From CAYTBN01 sp964542165 (lineage in GTDB: Bacteria > Myxococcota_A > UBA796 > UBA9615 > CAYRNR01), in contig CAZITQ010000011.1 of assembly GCA_964542165.1 (NCBI GenBank), forward strand, positions 1-64,000: a stretch of 64,000 nt of DNA. Direction: 5' to 3'. Both the position numbers and the translations under genes were made by a program. Below the pieces are notes generated by a model that did not search any database, was not told the origin of the DNA, and saw only the letters and a list, made by a program, of their open reading frames with translations. Shown in pieces: positions 42,253-51,364 of this stretch. Each line of letters opens with the position of its first letter. The stretch's first letter is position 1.

Positions 42253-43272
42253 ATGGGCGAGCGAATCCGCTGCGTGGGGCTCATGTCGGGGGGGCTGGAC
42301 AGCATCCTGGCCACCCGCTGCATGGTCGAGCTGGGCCTCGACGTGCACTGCATCAACTTCCGCTCGCCGTTCTGCACCTGCACCTCCAAGGGCGCCAGTT
42401 GCTCCGCCGCCGAGTCGGCGGTGCGCCAGATCGGGGACGTCCCGCTCCACGTGCAGGTGGTGGGCGAGGACTACCTGGAGGTGATCAAGCACCCGAAGCG
42501 CGGCCGGGGCCGCGGCATGAACCCCTGCCTCGACTGCCGGGCCTTCAAGTTCCGCGAGGCCTGGACCTACGCCCAGTCCATCGGCGCCCGCTTCCTGTTC
42601 ACCGGCGAGGTCCTCGGCCAGCGCCCCATGTCCCAGCACCGCCGCGCCATGGACATGATCGACAAGGACAGCGGGCTGCGGGGCCTGGTCCTGCGCCCCC
42701 TGTCGGCCCAGCTGCTGCCCGAGACGGTCCCCGAGCAGGAGGGCTGGGTCGACCGCGAGAAGCTCCTGGACTTCTCCGGGCGGACCCGCAAGCCCCAGAT
42801 CGCCCTGGCCGAGGAGTTCGGCATCGACGAGTACCCCTGCCCGGCGGGCGGCTGCCTGCTGACCGACAAGGGCTTCGCCGCGCGCCTGCGGGATCACATC
42901 GATCGCCACCCCGACTGCGTCGCCGCCGACATGCACCCGCTGAAGGTCGGTCGTCACTTCCGCACCGAGACCGGGGCCAAGATCATCGTCGGCCGCAACC
43001 ACGGCGAGAACCGCCGCCTGCTGGCCCTCGATCCCCCGGGCCTGCGGATCATCGTCGACGGCCCCGCGCCGGTGGTCATCGTCCAGGACGCCCCCGAAGA
43101 CGAGGCCCTCCAGCTCGCCGCAGACGCCGCCTTCGCCCACGCCAACCTTCCGGACGGCGAGTCGCTCCGCCTGGCTGTCCGAGCCGCGGACGGCGCAGAA
43201 CGGGACGCGGTCCAGACCCCCAGCGGGACGCGGGGGGAGATCCGCGCGCAGATGGACGAGTGGCGGCTGTGA
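42253..43272 (+). CDS. PP-loop ATPase, tRNA-thiolation-like
   Basis: 339 residues. The PP-loop is LMSGGLDSILATR. Cys pairs PCLDCR and YPCPAGGC suggest metal or sulfur handling. The family relates to ThiI/MnmA-type enzymes that adenylate a substrate before sulfur transfer; the C-terminal part (about 220-339) resembles the NFACT-R/DUF814-type domain found fused to such enzymes (VGRNHGENRRL). The exact product is uncertain. GAGGAG precedes ATG 42253. It is a single gene between a hairpin and a separate promoter region. Confidence 0.75.
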   Translation: MGERIRCVGLMSGGLDSILATRCMVELGLDVHCINFRSPFCTCTSKGASCSAAESAVRQIGDVPLHVQVVGEDYLEVIKHPKRGRGRGMNPCLDCRAFKFREAWTYAQSIGARFLFTGEVLGQRPMSQHRRAMDMIDKDSGLRGLVLRPLSAQLLPETVPEQEGWVDREKLLDFSGRTRKPQIALAEEFGIDEYPCPAGGCLLTDKGFAARLRDHIDRHPDCVAADMHPLKVGRHFRTETGAKIIVGRNHGENRRLLALDPPGLRIIVDGPAPVVIVQDAPEDEALQLAADAAFAHANLPDGESLRLAVRAADGAERDAVQTPSGTRGEIRAQMDEWRL

Positions 43273-43330
43273 TCCCGTAGCCGAGGAGTCCGATCGCTCC
43301 CGGCGCTGCGGGCGGCGTCCTCCCGCGCAC

Positions 43331-43359
43331 GTGACCCGTCGGACGGCACGCGCTAGATT
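43331..43359 (+). promoter_or_regulatory. Candidate promoter for the Pro-rich membrane protein gene
   Basis: GTGACC (43331-43336), 17 bases, TAGATT (43354-43359); the -35 matches four of six consensus positions. The leader would be about 125 nt before ATG 43491. Confidence 0.35.
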
Positions 43360-43490
43360 GTCAACGCGCGCGGCGGCACGGTGGCGTCGAAACCGAGCCG
43401 GCTGCGCGCTCGAGACCTCGGGCGGGGGGACCAGGGGCGGGGTCGGCAGCTCCGTTCCGGAGACTCTCCGAAAGACAAAGGAGTTTGGCA

Positions 43491-44159
43491 ATGAACCCAC
43501 ACCAAGCTGTGGTGCGCCCACCGATGAATCCGTGGATCGCGATCGCGATCGCCGCGGCGGGTGCCGTCGCCGTGATGATCGGAATCATCCTCAGCTTCAC
43601 GGTCATCGGCATGATCCTCGGCATCCCCCTCGCGCTCGTGGGTGGAGTTGCGTGTGGCTGGGGATTCGTCAAGGCGATCCGCGGCTTCCAGGGCGAGGCC
43701 ACCCTCATCGCGGTACCCGTTCATCCCTCCGTGGATGGCACCGGCCTTCCGGCGGACCAGGGTCCTGGCACCCCGTCGCCCGACCCCCTCACTCCCGGGG
43801 TTCCGGCTCCACAAGACGACCCTCTCGCGGCGAATCCCATCGCGAGGACCTCGAGGCGAATCGGCTTCGCGCTGCTGATCACCCAGGCGGTGAGTCTGTG
43901 CATCGGCTTCGTGCCCCTCGTCAACCTCTTGAACCTCGTCGTGATTCCCTCCCTGTTCGTTCTGGACGGGATCGCGATCGTCACGGGGATCCTGGGCGTT
44001 CGCCGCGCCCGCGAGGTCGACGGGATCGGCAAAGGAGCTTCCCTCACCGGCATCGCCATCGGAGCCGGTCACATCCTCCTGGTCGTGGGCGCGATCACCG
44101 CGATGGTCGTACTGTTCGGAGGGGTTGCGCTGTTGCAGCTGATGATGGAGGCGCGGTAG
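43491..44159 (+). CDS. Polytopic membrane protein of unknown function (DUF4190-like)
   Basis: 222 residues. Two membrane spans (about 14-36 and 38-58), a Pro/Gly-rich loop (about 75-115), then two more spans (about 125-165 and 185-215). The second pair, with RREVDGIGKGASLTGIAIG-like rhythm, resembles DUF4190. Function unknown. AAAGGAG lies 7 bases before ATG 43491. It converges with the gene at 44181. Confidence 0.55.
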   Translation: MNPHQAVVRPPMNPWIAIAIAAAGAVAVMIGIILSFTVIGMILGIPLALVGGVACGWGFVKAIRGFQGEATLIAVPVHPSVDGTGLPADQGPGTPSPDPLTPGVPAPQDDPLAANPIARTSRRIGFALLITQAVSLCIGFVPLVNLLNLVVIPSLFVLDGIAIVTGILGVRRAREVDGIGKGASLTGIAIGAGHILLVVGAITAMVVLFGGVALLQLMMEAR

Positions 44160-44180
44160 GGGTCGTTCGGCGCGTCGGGA

Positions 44181-45020
44181 TCAGTACAGCTGCAACGATC
44201 CCTCCCGCTCCTTCCACTTCCCGCCCTGCTTCTCCAGGGTGATCGTGTTGGACCTCTCGTTCTGTCCCTCGGGATCGACGTCGATCCAATCGATCTTGAT
44301 CGTGGCGCTGGCACCATCACCGGACATCACGAGGTCCCGGCACCATCCGACACGGATCGAATTGCGCCCGCCACTCCCCTGCATCATGTTCCATTCGCGA
44401 CGCAGGTAGTCCTGGGCCAGGCCGCACGCGTGGTCGAAGGTCAGTGCGTCGGTAAGGGTGTAGGTCACACGCTGTGAGCGTGCGAAGTCGAATTCGCAGG
44501 CCGAAGATGCCATCCCGATGGTCGCGCCGGCTGCCTCGAAAGTCTTCTTCGAAAAACGGCAGGCGCCCTCCTGAGTATCCGCAGGGGACGAGATCGGCCG
44601 TCCCCAGGCGTCCTCGGTCTTCTCCTGGAGCGAGCGCAACACCTCGCGCTCGGTGTCGTTGCCCGTGGGCTCCGACCGGGTATCGAGACCGATCGACGCC
44701 AGCGATCCGTCGGCTGCGGGGTCGATGACCAGGATCATGCTCGCGCCGCGGATCATGACCTGGGCCTGCCACCATCCGGCGCCCTCCGCCTCCATGTACT
44801 CCAGGCCGTAGTGCGATTTGGCGTCCTCAAAGGACATGGAGAATGACAGTGCCTCGTCTCCGACCCATATCGCGGGGCCAGACGCTGTGACCGGGCTGGT
44901 TCCCGTCTTCCCACCCCCCGAATCCCCACCGCCCTCCCGGGTGTGAACGAGGCACGGAATGCCGAGGCTCACCAGGAAGACCGCGACCAACAAACCGGTG
45001 CTCGAGTTGCTCGTGTGCAT
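44181..45020 (-). CDS. Exported protein of unknown function
   Basis: 279 residues. An N-terminal hydrophobic segment (STGLLVAVFLVSLGIPC) could be a lipobox with Pro at -1, or a signal anchor. A Gly-rich linker precedes a soluble domain of about 220 residues with several Cys (CRFSKKTF, SSACEFDF, HACGLAQDYL). No family recognised. ATG 45020 is preferred because the G-rich ribosome site is correctly spaced for it; ATG 45026 is the alternative. Confidence 0.55.
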   Translation of the reverse strand: MHTSNSSTGLLVAVFLVSLGIPCLVHTREGGGDSGGGKTGTSPVTASGPAIWVGDEALSFSMSFEDAKSHYGLEYMEAEGAGWWQAQVMIRGASMILVIDPAADGSLASIGLDTRSEPTGNDTEREVLRSLQEKTEDAWGRPISSPADTQEGACRFSKKTFEAAGATIGMASSACEFDFARSQRVTYTLTDALTFDHACGLAQDYLRREWNMMQGSGGRNSIRVGWCRDLVMSGDGASATIKIDWIDVDPEGQNERSNTITLEKQGGKWKEREGSLQLY

Positions 45021-45098
45021 GTCCATCCCCCCCTGCTGCCATCGCGGCAGCCTCATGGATGCAAGCGATGTACACCGAATTCGAGGCGCAGATGTGTC

Positions 45099-46250
45099 CT
45101 AGGGCGCGTCACACTGCCCGTAGTCCATGTCCCCCGCACAGCCCCAGCAGGCCAGGTCACCGGCGGTGTCCAGGGCGCAGACGTGGCCCTGGCCGCCCGA
45201 GGCGTGCTGGTAGGTGCCGGCCGGGGGATCACACTGGCCGTAGTCGTAGTTGAGGTCCGAGCAGCCCCAGCACTCCAGCTCGCCGTCGGTGTTGACGCCG
45301 CAGGAGTGGTGGCGGCCGGTGGCCACGTCGTCGAAGGTGCCGTCGGGGGGGTTGGACTTGCCGTTGGCGTTGGATCCCCAGCACTGGACCTCGAGATCGG
45401 TGCGGACGGCGCAGGTGTGGGTGGAGTCGCAGGACACGTACAGGAAGTCTCCGGCGGGCACCTCGCACTGGCCGTAGTCCCCGTCCTCGTCTCCACAGCC
45501 CCAGCACTCCACGCTGTTGTCGGCCTTGACCCCGCAGGTGTGGTCGTCGCCGCTGCTGATCTGGACGAAGGTCCCTGTCGCGGGGGCGTCGCACTGCCCG
45601 GCGTCCACGTACACGCCGGGGTACCCCGCCAGCTCCCCTTCGCAGCCCCAGCACTCCACCGAGCCATCGGCCTTCAGTCCGCAGCTGTGGTGGCGGGTTG
45701 CGGTCACCTCCACGAAGGACCCCGACCCGGGCGCGTCGCACTGCTCGTAGTCGTAGGGATCGTCCCCACAGCCCCAGCAGTCCACGTCCCCGTCGTCCCG
45801 GGCTGCGCAGCCGTGGTACTTGCCCGCGTCCACCTGCAGATAGTGCTCGCCCGACGGCGGCGAGGACTGATCCTGGCCGTCGGCGCCCCAGCACTCGAGG
45901 CTCTTGTCGTTGCGGACGCCGCAGGAGTTGTAGCGGCCGGCGGCCACCTGGCGCCATTCGCCCACCGGGGTCGAGTCGTCGTCGTCGCCGGTGTCGTCGT
46001 CGCCGGTGTCGTCGTCGCCGGTGTCGTCGTCGCCGGTGTCGTCGTCATCGTCGTCGTCATCGCCGGTGTCGTCGTCACCGCCCGGGCAGTCCGGCGCGCC
46101 GTCGCAGTCCGGATCCTCGCAGTCGAACAGCCCGTCCCGGTCGTTGTCCGCCCCGTCCCCGCACTCCCCAGGCTCGTCCCCCTCGTGGGAGCAGCCCGCC
46201 ACGACCAGAGCCAGGACACCGAGCACCGCGCACAGCCATCGATGGGTCAT
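45099..46250 (-). CDS. RCC1-like seven-repeat lipoprotein with Asp-rich tether
   Basis: 383 residues. The lipobox is VLALVVAGC. A calcium-loop-like Cys/Asp motif (GADNDRDGLFDCEDPDC) comes next, then an Asp-rich tether of (GDDDT)n, then seven RCC1/ATS1-type propeller repeats (each HxCxxxxDxxxxCWG). Five repeats carry CWGC plus a later QC; the other two (first and fifth) have CWGA or CWGS and lack QC, so the extra Cys pair co-varies and probably forms a disulfide. It is a surface propeller, role unknown. The true start is ATG 46250, which shares MTHRW with the Omp28-like lipoprotein. Confidence 0.8.
   Translation of the reverse strand: MTHRWLCAVLGVLALVVAGCSHEGDEPGECGDGADNDRDGLFDCEDPDCDGAPDCPGGDDDTGDDDDDDDDTGDDDTGDDDTGDDDTGDDDDSTPVGEWRQVAAGRYNSCGVRNDKSLECWGADGQDQSSPPSGEHYLQVDAGKYHGCAARDDGDVDCWGCGDDPYDYEQCDAPGSGSFVEVTATRHHSCGLKADGSVECWGCEGELAGYPGVYVDAGQCDAPATGTFVQISSGDDHTCGVKADNSVECWGCGDEDGDYGQCEVPAGDFLYVSCDSTHTCAVRTDLEVQCWGSNANGKSNPPDGTFDDVATGRHHSCGVNTDGELECWGCSDLNYDYGQCDPPAGTYQHASGGQGHVCALDTAGDLACWGCAGDMDYGQCDAP
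45988..46047 (-). repeat. 15-bp tandem repeat coding GDDDT
   Basis: About four near-perfect copies of a 15-base unit (CCGGTGTCGTCGTCG on the plus strand) encode the Asp tether. Copy number is likely variable by slippage. Confidence 0.75.
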
Positions 46251-46273
46251 CCCTCGAACCTCCGAGCGCCAGC

Positions 46274-47938
46274 TTACATGACCCGGTAGCGGATGGCCCG
46301 CCCGTGCCCCAGACGCTCGACGCGTCCCTCCGTCCGCAGGATCCGCAGGGCATGGTGCAACGCGGTGCGGCTGACCCCGAGGCGGGCCTCCAGCTCCCTC
46401 GGCGGGAGGTCCTCCCCACCCCCGAGCACGTCCACGACCCGCTGGGGGAGGCCTCGACGGCGAACCGGCAGCCCCTCGCCCTCCCCGGACTCGAGTTCCA
46501 GCACACGCACCGAGGTCCCCTGCCCGAATCCCAGTCGCCCGCCGCCCAGCACCAGCACACCTCCGGCCCCGGCAGCGGCCGAATCCATCCATCGCCTCAG
46601 CCGGTGCACGGTCACGTGGACCTTGCCCTCGTGGACGAGGGGATCGAACTCCCCGCCCCAGACCTCGCGAAACAGCTCCGGGAGGGCCACCTGGAAATCG
46701 GGGCGGGCGAGGATCACCGTCAGCATCCTCTCCAGCACCGGGTGCCCCGTCAGCGACCCAGGCCCGTTCCCCCGCAGGTGGATCCTGCCCTGGACGCCGT
46801 TCCAGAATACGTCCGCGCCGGTCCAGTCGATCCGGGGCGTCCAGACCCGAACCAGGGGACAGGCCTCGCCACCCTCTCGCGTCCGGATCACCGTCCTCAC
46901 GTCGCGGGCTGCGCGGGCCCCCGCCTCGGCGATCCGCTCCAGCACCGCCACCCGCCTCAGGTGGTGGGGCACCTGATGTCGCCGGGCTGCCAGCCGGTAG
47001 CGAGCGAGCCTGTCCGGGAATCGGGCGGCGGGCGCCGACAGGGTCAGATGGAACTCCGCGGTCATGGCCAGGGGGGTGTTGTCGATCGTCCGACAGAAGG
47101 CCCTCACGCGACGCCCGATCCGCTCCGCTCGCCCCTGGCGCCCCGACAGCAGCGCCATCTCCAGACGCGCCATGTCCCGGTACCCCTCGAGCAGGCTCCC
47201 GGGGGTCTCGACCCCGTCACCCCAGCCCGCGGCGATGGCGTTCGCCCGTTCCACCTCGCCGCAGCGGATGAACGCCGCCGCGAGGTTGGGCTCCACGAAG
47301 GTGTGCGCGGCCCGCAGCTCGAAGGCCTCGCAGAGCGCCGCCGCCTCCTGCAGCGCGGCGAGTTCGCGGGCGTACTGGCACTGGAGGTGGGCCAGACGAG
47401 ACTCCAGCTGCAGCACCATCTGGTAGGTCTCGGGCGCCGCCGCCGCGTGGCGCCGCTTCCAGCCCTCCAGGATGGCTTCGGCCTCTTCGAAGCGGTCCAG
47501 CAATCCGGCCGCCCACAGGGCGTAGCACAGCCCCTCGGTCGCCCGGACGTGGTCCAGGAACCAGCCGTGGGCCACGGCCAGATCGACGGCCTCCCGCAGC
47601 TGGCAACGGAACACCCGGTTGACCACCTCCAGCGAGGCGGTGTGGGGATCGACGGAGGTCATGGCGCGGAGACGGTGGAGGGCCGCCGCCGGTGGGACCG
47701 AGACCGTGAGGAGCACCTCGGCCAGGTTCAGGTCCGGATCCCGGCACCCGTCCTCGCGCCAGCGGTGGAGCAGGGCCCGTGCCCGGTGGAGCCCGGACCC
47801 CGAACGCCCCCGTCCCGAGCGGGCGAGATCGAGGGAGACGCGGACGAGGGCATCGAGGTCCTCGGCCGAGGGCAGGCGAAGGGTCTCGAGCTCCCGCAGC
47901 CGCTCGCGGTTTCGATCGCGCTCGCCGTCGGGCTCCAT
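46274..47938 (-). CDS. Transcriptional regulator with helical sensor and two winged-helix domains
   Basis: 554 residues. Residues about 50-330 are alpha-helical, TPR-like (Ala/Leu/Glu-rich pairs such as RFEEAEAILEGWKRR). Residues about 375-460 resemble an OmpR/PhoB-type winged helix (PVLERMLTVILARPDFQVAL, VHVTVHRLRRWMDS). The last 60 residues form a second winged helix (LPPRELEARLGVSRTALHHA), MarR/IclR-like. It may control the divergent protease, with which it shares an 82-base intergenic region. A perfect TATAAT lies 8 bases before its ATG, suggesting a leaderless mRNA. No ligand domain is known. Confidence 0.78.
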   Translation of the reverse strand: MEPDGERDRNRERLRELETLRLPSAEDLDALVRVSLDLARSGRGRSGSGLHRARALLHRWREDGCRDPDLNLAEVLLTVSVPPAAALHRLRAMTSVDPHTASLEVVNRVFRCQLREAVDLAVAHGWFLDHVRATEGLCYALWAAGLLDRFEEAEAILEGWKRRHAAAAPETYQMVLQLESRLAHLQCQYARELAALQEAAALCEAFELRAAHTFVEPNLAAAFIRCGEVERANAIAAGWGDGVETPGSLLEGYRDMARLEMALLSGRQGRAERIGRRVRAFCRTIDNTPLAMTAEFHLTLSAPAARFPDRLARYRLAARRHQVPHHLRRVAVLERIAEAGARAARDVRTVIRTREGGEACPLVRVWTPRIDWTGADVFWNGVQGRIHLRGNGPGSLTGHPVLERMLTVILARPDFQVALPELFREVWGGEFDPLVHEGKVHVTVHRLRRWMDSAAAGAGGVLVLGGGRLGFGQGTSVRVLELESGEGEGLPVRRRGLPQRVVDVLGGGEDLPPRELEARLGVSRTALHHALRILRTEGRVERLGHGRAIRYRVM

Positions 47939-47946
47939 AACCTCAC

Positions 47947-47985
47947 ATTATACGTAAGGACAAGTAAGTAGGCTGTCCGATGGAC
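47947..47985. promoter_or_regulatory. Divergent promoter region with TATAAT and GGAC/GTCC motifs
   Basis: Minus-strand TATAAT occupies 47952-47947, 8 bases from the regulator's ATG; no good -35 is seen. Next to it, GGACA (47958-47962) and TGTCC (47974-47978) form an 11-base-spaced inverted repeat, and TGGAC follows at 47981-47985. These could be sites for the regulator itself. On the plus strand TAGCAT (47992-47997) is the best -10 for the protease. Confidence 0.45.
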
Positions 47986-48020
47986 CCCTCCTAGCATCGA
48001 AGCAACCTCGAGGAGCACCC

Positions 48021-49250
48021 ATGATCCGTCCCGGTTCAGCTTGCCTGCCTCTGGCCCTCTTCCTCTCCGCGTCGACGGCCGGGTGTGGGGCGCCGGTGTT
48101 CGAGAGCCAGCAAGGCATCATCAACGGCGACCCCATCGACAGCTTCGAGTTCCCCGCGGCGGGACAGCTGATCTTCCAGGGCACCTATCGCATGGGTCCC
48201 CAGGGCATGCCGCTGACGGTCCCCATCTGCAGCGCGACCCTGGTCGCGCCGGACGTGGTGTTGACCGCCGGGCACTGCGTGGACGAGCTGCTGATCACCG
48301 GCGGCCAGGGCTGGGTCCAGGACCCGTCGTACTGCGTCACCTTCGAGGAGGACCAGACCTGGATGATGGATCCCCAGTACCAGTACGACGCTCCCCTGCC
48401 GGCGGACGCGGTGTGCAGCAGCGGCTTCGTCCAGCACCCTCAGTTCCAGATGATGGCCATGCAGAACCCGGGCAACGGGCTGGGCAATCTGAACGACATC
48501 GCGCTGGTGTTCCTGGGACAGCCGATCCACGACCGCCCCTTCGCCTACATGCCCACGGGCGCGGAGGGCGACCAGCTGGTGGCGGGCCTGGAGGTGGACA
48601 TCGTGGGCTATGGCCAGCGGTCCATCGAGCAGGATCCCTGGAACCCCGATCCCGACGACAGCAACCAGCGCTACTGGGCTCGAACCACCCTCAACGAGGT
48701 AGGCGCCTGGGAGATGCAGGTGGGATCCAACGCCGCCTCGGGCCACAAGTGCCACGGTGATTCGGGCGGGCCCACCTTCGCCCTGCTGGACACCCAGCTG
48801 GTGGAGAGCGAGCGGGTCGTCGGGGTCACGTCCCGGGCCTACAACGTCCAGGTCGACTGCGGGATGGGCGGGATCGACACCCGGGTGGATCCCCACGTCG
48901 ACTGGCTCGACGCGGCGTTCCGGGACGCCTGCGACCAGGGCCTGCGCGACGAGTGCGACGATCCGGGGATCCCGGTCCCCGACGAGGCGGGCACCGGGGA
49001 CGACGACGACGACACGTCGGACGACGACGACACGTCGGACGACGACGACGACGACAGCGAGGGCGGCGGTCAGGACGACGACGACGACACGTCGGACGAC
49101 GACGACGATGCCGCCTCCGACGACGACGCCTGCGGTTGTCCGGATGCCGGCGGTTGTTCCGTGGCGGCGGGTTCGCCGGCGCTCGATGGGCAGGTCCTGG
49201 CGGCGCTGCTCGCAGCCAGCCTGGCCGGCGCCAGGCCCCCGCGCCCCAGA
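48021..49250 (+). CDS. Trypsin-like serine protease with Asp-rich stalk and C-terminal anchor
   Basis: About 410 residues. The signal peptide has a lipobox-like STAGC. The S1 domain (about 33-300) has IINGDPIDSFEFP, His in LTAGHC, Asp in NDIALV and Ser in GDSGGP, all intact. An Asp-rich stalk follows (about 325-370; units of DDDDTS). A CGCPDAGGC motif, a short hydrophobic stretch (LAALLAASLAGA) and Arg residues resemble a MYXO-CTERM-like sorting tail. The frame stays open to 50117; the end is set here where the anchor finishes, because beyond it the methyltransferase is encoded on the other strand. Confidence 0.8.
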
Positions 49251-50063
49251 TACGGCCGTGCGGAAGGACAGCCGGAATCCCAGGCCGTTCCAGATCTCGA
49301 CCAGGGACGGGTCCACGACTCCCTCGGGGGCCCAGCCGGCCGGGTCCCGGTCGTGACGGTCCAGAAATGCCCTCTCCCCCTCCCGGCCAGCCCACATCAT
49401 CCGCAGGACCGCCCGGTCGACACGTTCCATGCCGATGCGGCTGAAGACCCGGGTCGGGCCCACCACCCGGGGCGCCTCGTCGACGATGGACAGGGTCGCG
49501 CCCGGCCGCGCGACGCGAACCATCTCCTCCACCGCGCGGGAGGGGCTGGAGAAGAAGTTGATTCCGCCCATGTGGTAGACGACGTCGAAGGTCCCGTCCG
49601 CGAACGGCAGCTGCTCGGCGCTGGCCTGGGACAGGACCACCGACCAACCCCGGCGGTCGGCCTTGCGCCGGGCCCGGACCACCTGCCCCCAGGACAGGTC
49701 GATGCCGTGCACCCGCATCCGGTCCAGGGGCACCGGGCAGTGCTCGAACATGGTGGCGGTCCCGCAGCCCACGTCCAGGACCTTGGCCCCCTCGACGAAC
49801 TCCAGCGGCTCCAGGACCTGCCCCCGCGCCTCGTCCTTGCCCCCGAAGGCCCTGGCGAACAGCGGCTCCATCCGGTCGTACACCGGCGACATCCCGTCGT
49901 AGATCCGGCGAAAGCGCCGGTTCAGGCCCGTGAGCTGGTCGTCCAGGAGCAACCCCGGCACGCCCCGCACCACCGGGTAGATCCGCGGACAGGTCCCGCA
50001 GTGGAGGTCGTCCCCGTCACGGGACAGCGGTCCGAGGCAGTCCGGGCAGCGAAGCAGGTCCAT
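49251..50063 (-). CDS. Zn-ribbon SAM-dependent methyltransferase (Methyltransf_11 type)
   Basis: About 271 residues of recognisable protein. An N-terminal zinc ribbon (LRCPDCLGPL, HCGTCPRIYP) is followed by a class I methyltransferase domain: VLDVGCGTATMF, HGIDLSWGQV, SAEQLPFADGTFDVVY and VEEMVRVARPGATLSIVDE. The start is ATG 50063. The protein aligns with the family to about FRTAV, then the frame runs on without a stop into sequence antisense to the protease. The end given is where similarity stops. The C terminus is therefore uncertain. Confidence 0.8.
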
Positions 50064-50099
50064 GGCCGGGACTATAGCGCCGGCCGCCGGGGATTGGGA

Positions 50100-50168
50100 A
50101 AAAGGGGACGTACGTAACTTGTTAACTAGCTCGGCGAGCTAGTTAACAAGTTACGTACGTCCCCTTTT
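50100..50168. repeat. Perfect 69-nt palindrome (34-bp arms, 1-base centre)
   Basis: Arms 50100-50133 and 50135-50168 are exact reverse complements with a single G between. It starts AAAAGGGGACGTACG and ends with the complementary CCCCTTTT, so either strand reads a hairpin followed by four Ts. It lies in a 120-base gap between two minus-strand genes. A bidirectional terminator, a REP-like element or a remnant of a mobile element are all possible. Confidence 0.85.
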
Positions 50169-50183
50169 CCGCCCCCTTTTCGG

Positions 50184-51314
50184 TCAGGGCGCGGTCTGAG
50201 CCGGCTTCTTGGGCGGGGCGAAGGAGCCGCCGACGGTGAGACCGAAGTTGATCCGGAGGGTGTCCGGGCCGGTGGTGATCTCGTAGTTGCGGGTGTCGAT
50301 CCGCTCCAGGATGTGGCTGGTCTCGTAGTCGACGCCGACGTTGAGTCGGACCTGGACCACCGAGGCGGGGCGGATGTACAGGCCCAGGCCGAAGTGGGGT
50401 TCCAGGAACTCGGCGGTGGTGGCGATGTGCCCCACGGTGTTGGGGTGGATCACCGGCAGCAGCGTCCCGGTCTCCACGTCGGACCAGGTGTGATAGGTGA
50501 AGCCGCCGTAGATGTCCACGTCGAGCCCGGTCGAGGCCGCCGGGTTGTCCATCGCGAAGACCTCGGTGCCGAACAACACCTGCAGCTCGTTGGCCGGGTT
50601 GAGCTTGGCGGGCTCGGCATAGACCGGCCGGCCCTGACTGTCATTGAGCTCGACCTCGTAGCGGCCGGTGACCAGGTAGCTGGCGTACACGTAGGGCTCG
50701 CCACCGCGGACTCGCTTGGAGAATCCCGCGGCCAGCCGCAGATCGGTACCGCCACTGCCCGGCGCCGCGATGCCCCGGGAATCGACCTGGTAGCGGTTGC
50801 GCCCCGTGGGCGGCGAGATGCCCACGTCGAACAGCATGGTCGCCTTGGCCCTGGAGCCCTCACGCATCTCGTCGTAGGGGGCCCACTGCAGGGCGAACCA
50901 CATGTCACCGAACCCGCCGCGCTTGAAGTCGGGAAGCTCCTCGGCGGGCAGGGGGGCGGTGCCAAGCATGGTGGCCCGGTCGTCGCCCACGTCGTAGGTC
51001 AGGTCGTAGGACGAGCGGTAGTGGAACCGGTCCTGGAACACCACCGGCATGCGGATGTCGAGCTCCAGCGTCGGCGCCAGACCGAACTCGATGTCCACGT
51101 TCATCTCGTGCCGCGAGTGGTTGTAGACCGCCACGTCCCGGAAGTTGGCTTCCGCATCCAGCTCCCGGAGCTTGCCGAACTGGATCTCCCCGCCGTAGCC
51201 CACCTCGGCGTCCATGTGGAGGAAGGGGATCAGCTCGGTGTGCTCGGCGGCCTGTCCGCGGGGCGCCACGGCGCACACACAGGTCAGCAGCAAGACGGCG
51301 AGGAGCGCGCGCAT
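50184..51314 (-). CDS. Outer-membrane beta-barrel protein
   Basis: 376 residues. The signal peptide is MRALLAVLLLTCVCAVAPRGQAA. The remainder alternates strands with aromatic girdles (YRSSYDLTYDVGDDR, GGFGDMWFALQWAPYDE, YVYASYLVTGRYEVEL), similar to the MetA-pathway/transporter-type barrel class. It has no typical C-terminal aromatic residue, ending PAQTAP after LTVGGSF. The start at ATG 51314 has GAGGAAAG upstream; GTG 51329 is an alternative. It may form a pore; no substrate is implied. Confidence 0.75.
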   Translation of the reverse strand: MRALLAVLLLTCVCAVAPRGQAAEHTELIPFLHMDAEVGYGGEIQFGKLRELDAEANFRDVAVYNHSRHEMNVDIEFGLAPTLELDIRMPVVFQDRFHYRSSYDLTYDVGDDRATMLGTAPLPAEELPDFKRGGFGDMWFALQWAPYDEMREGSRAKATMLFDVGISPPTGRNRYQVDSRGIAAPGSGGTDLRLAAGFSKRVRGGEPYVYASYLVTGRYEVELNDSQGRPVYAEPAKLNPANELQVLFGTEVFAMDNPAASTGLDVDIYGGFTYHTWSDVETGTLLPVIHPNTVGHIATTAEFLEPHFGLGLYIRPASVVQVRLNVGVDYETSHILERIDTRNYEITTGPDTLRINFGLTVGGSFAPPKKPAQTAP

Positions 51315-51364
51315 GGGTACTTTCCTCACGAGCGACTAGGGTATCGGTCCAGGGGGTGCACCGT

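Noticed and set aside
45988..46065. CRISPR-like direct repeats
   Set aside because: The 15-base repeats have no spacers and encode the Asp tether of a lipoprotein in frame.
48036..49250. Minus-strand Val-rich continuation of the methyltransferase
   Set aside because: It is antisense to the protease domain and its Asp stalk; Val-rich runs are the mirror of GAC repeats.
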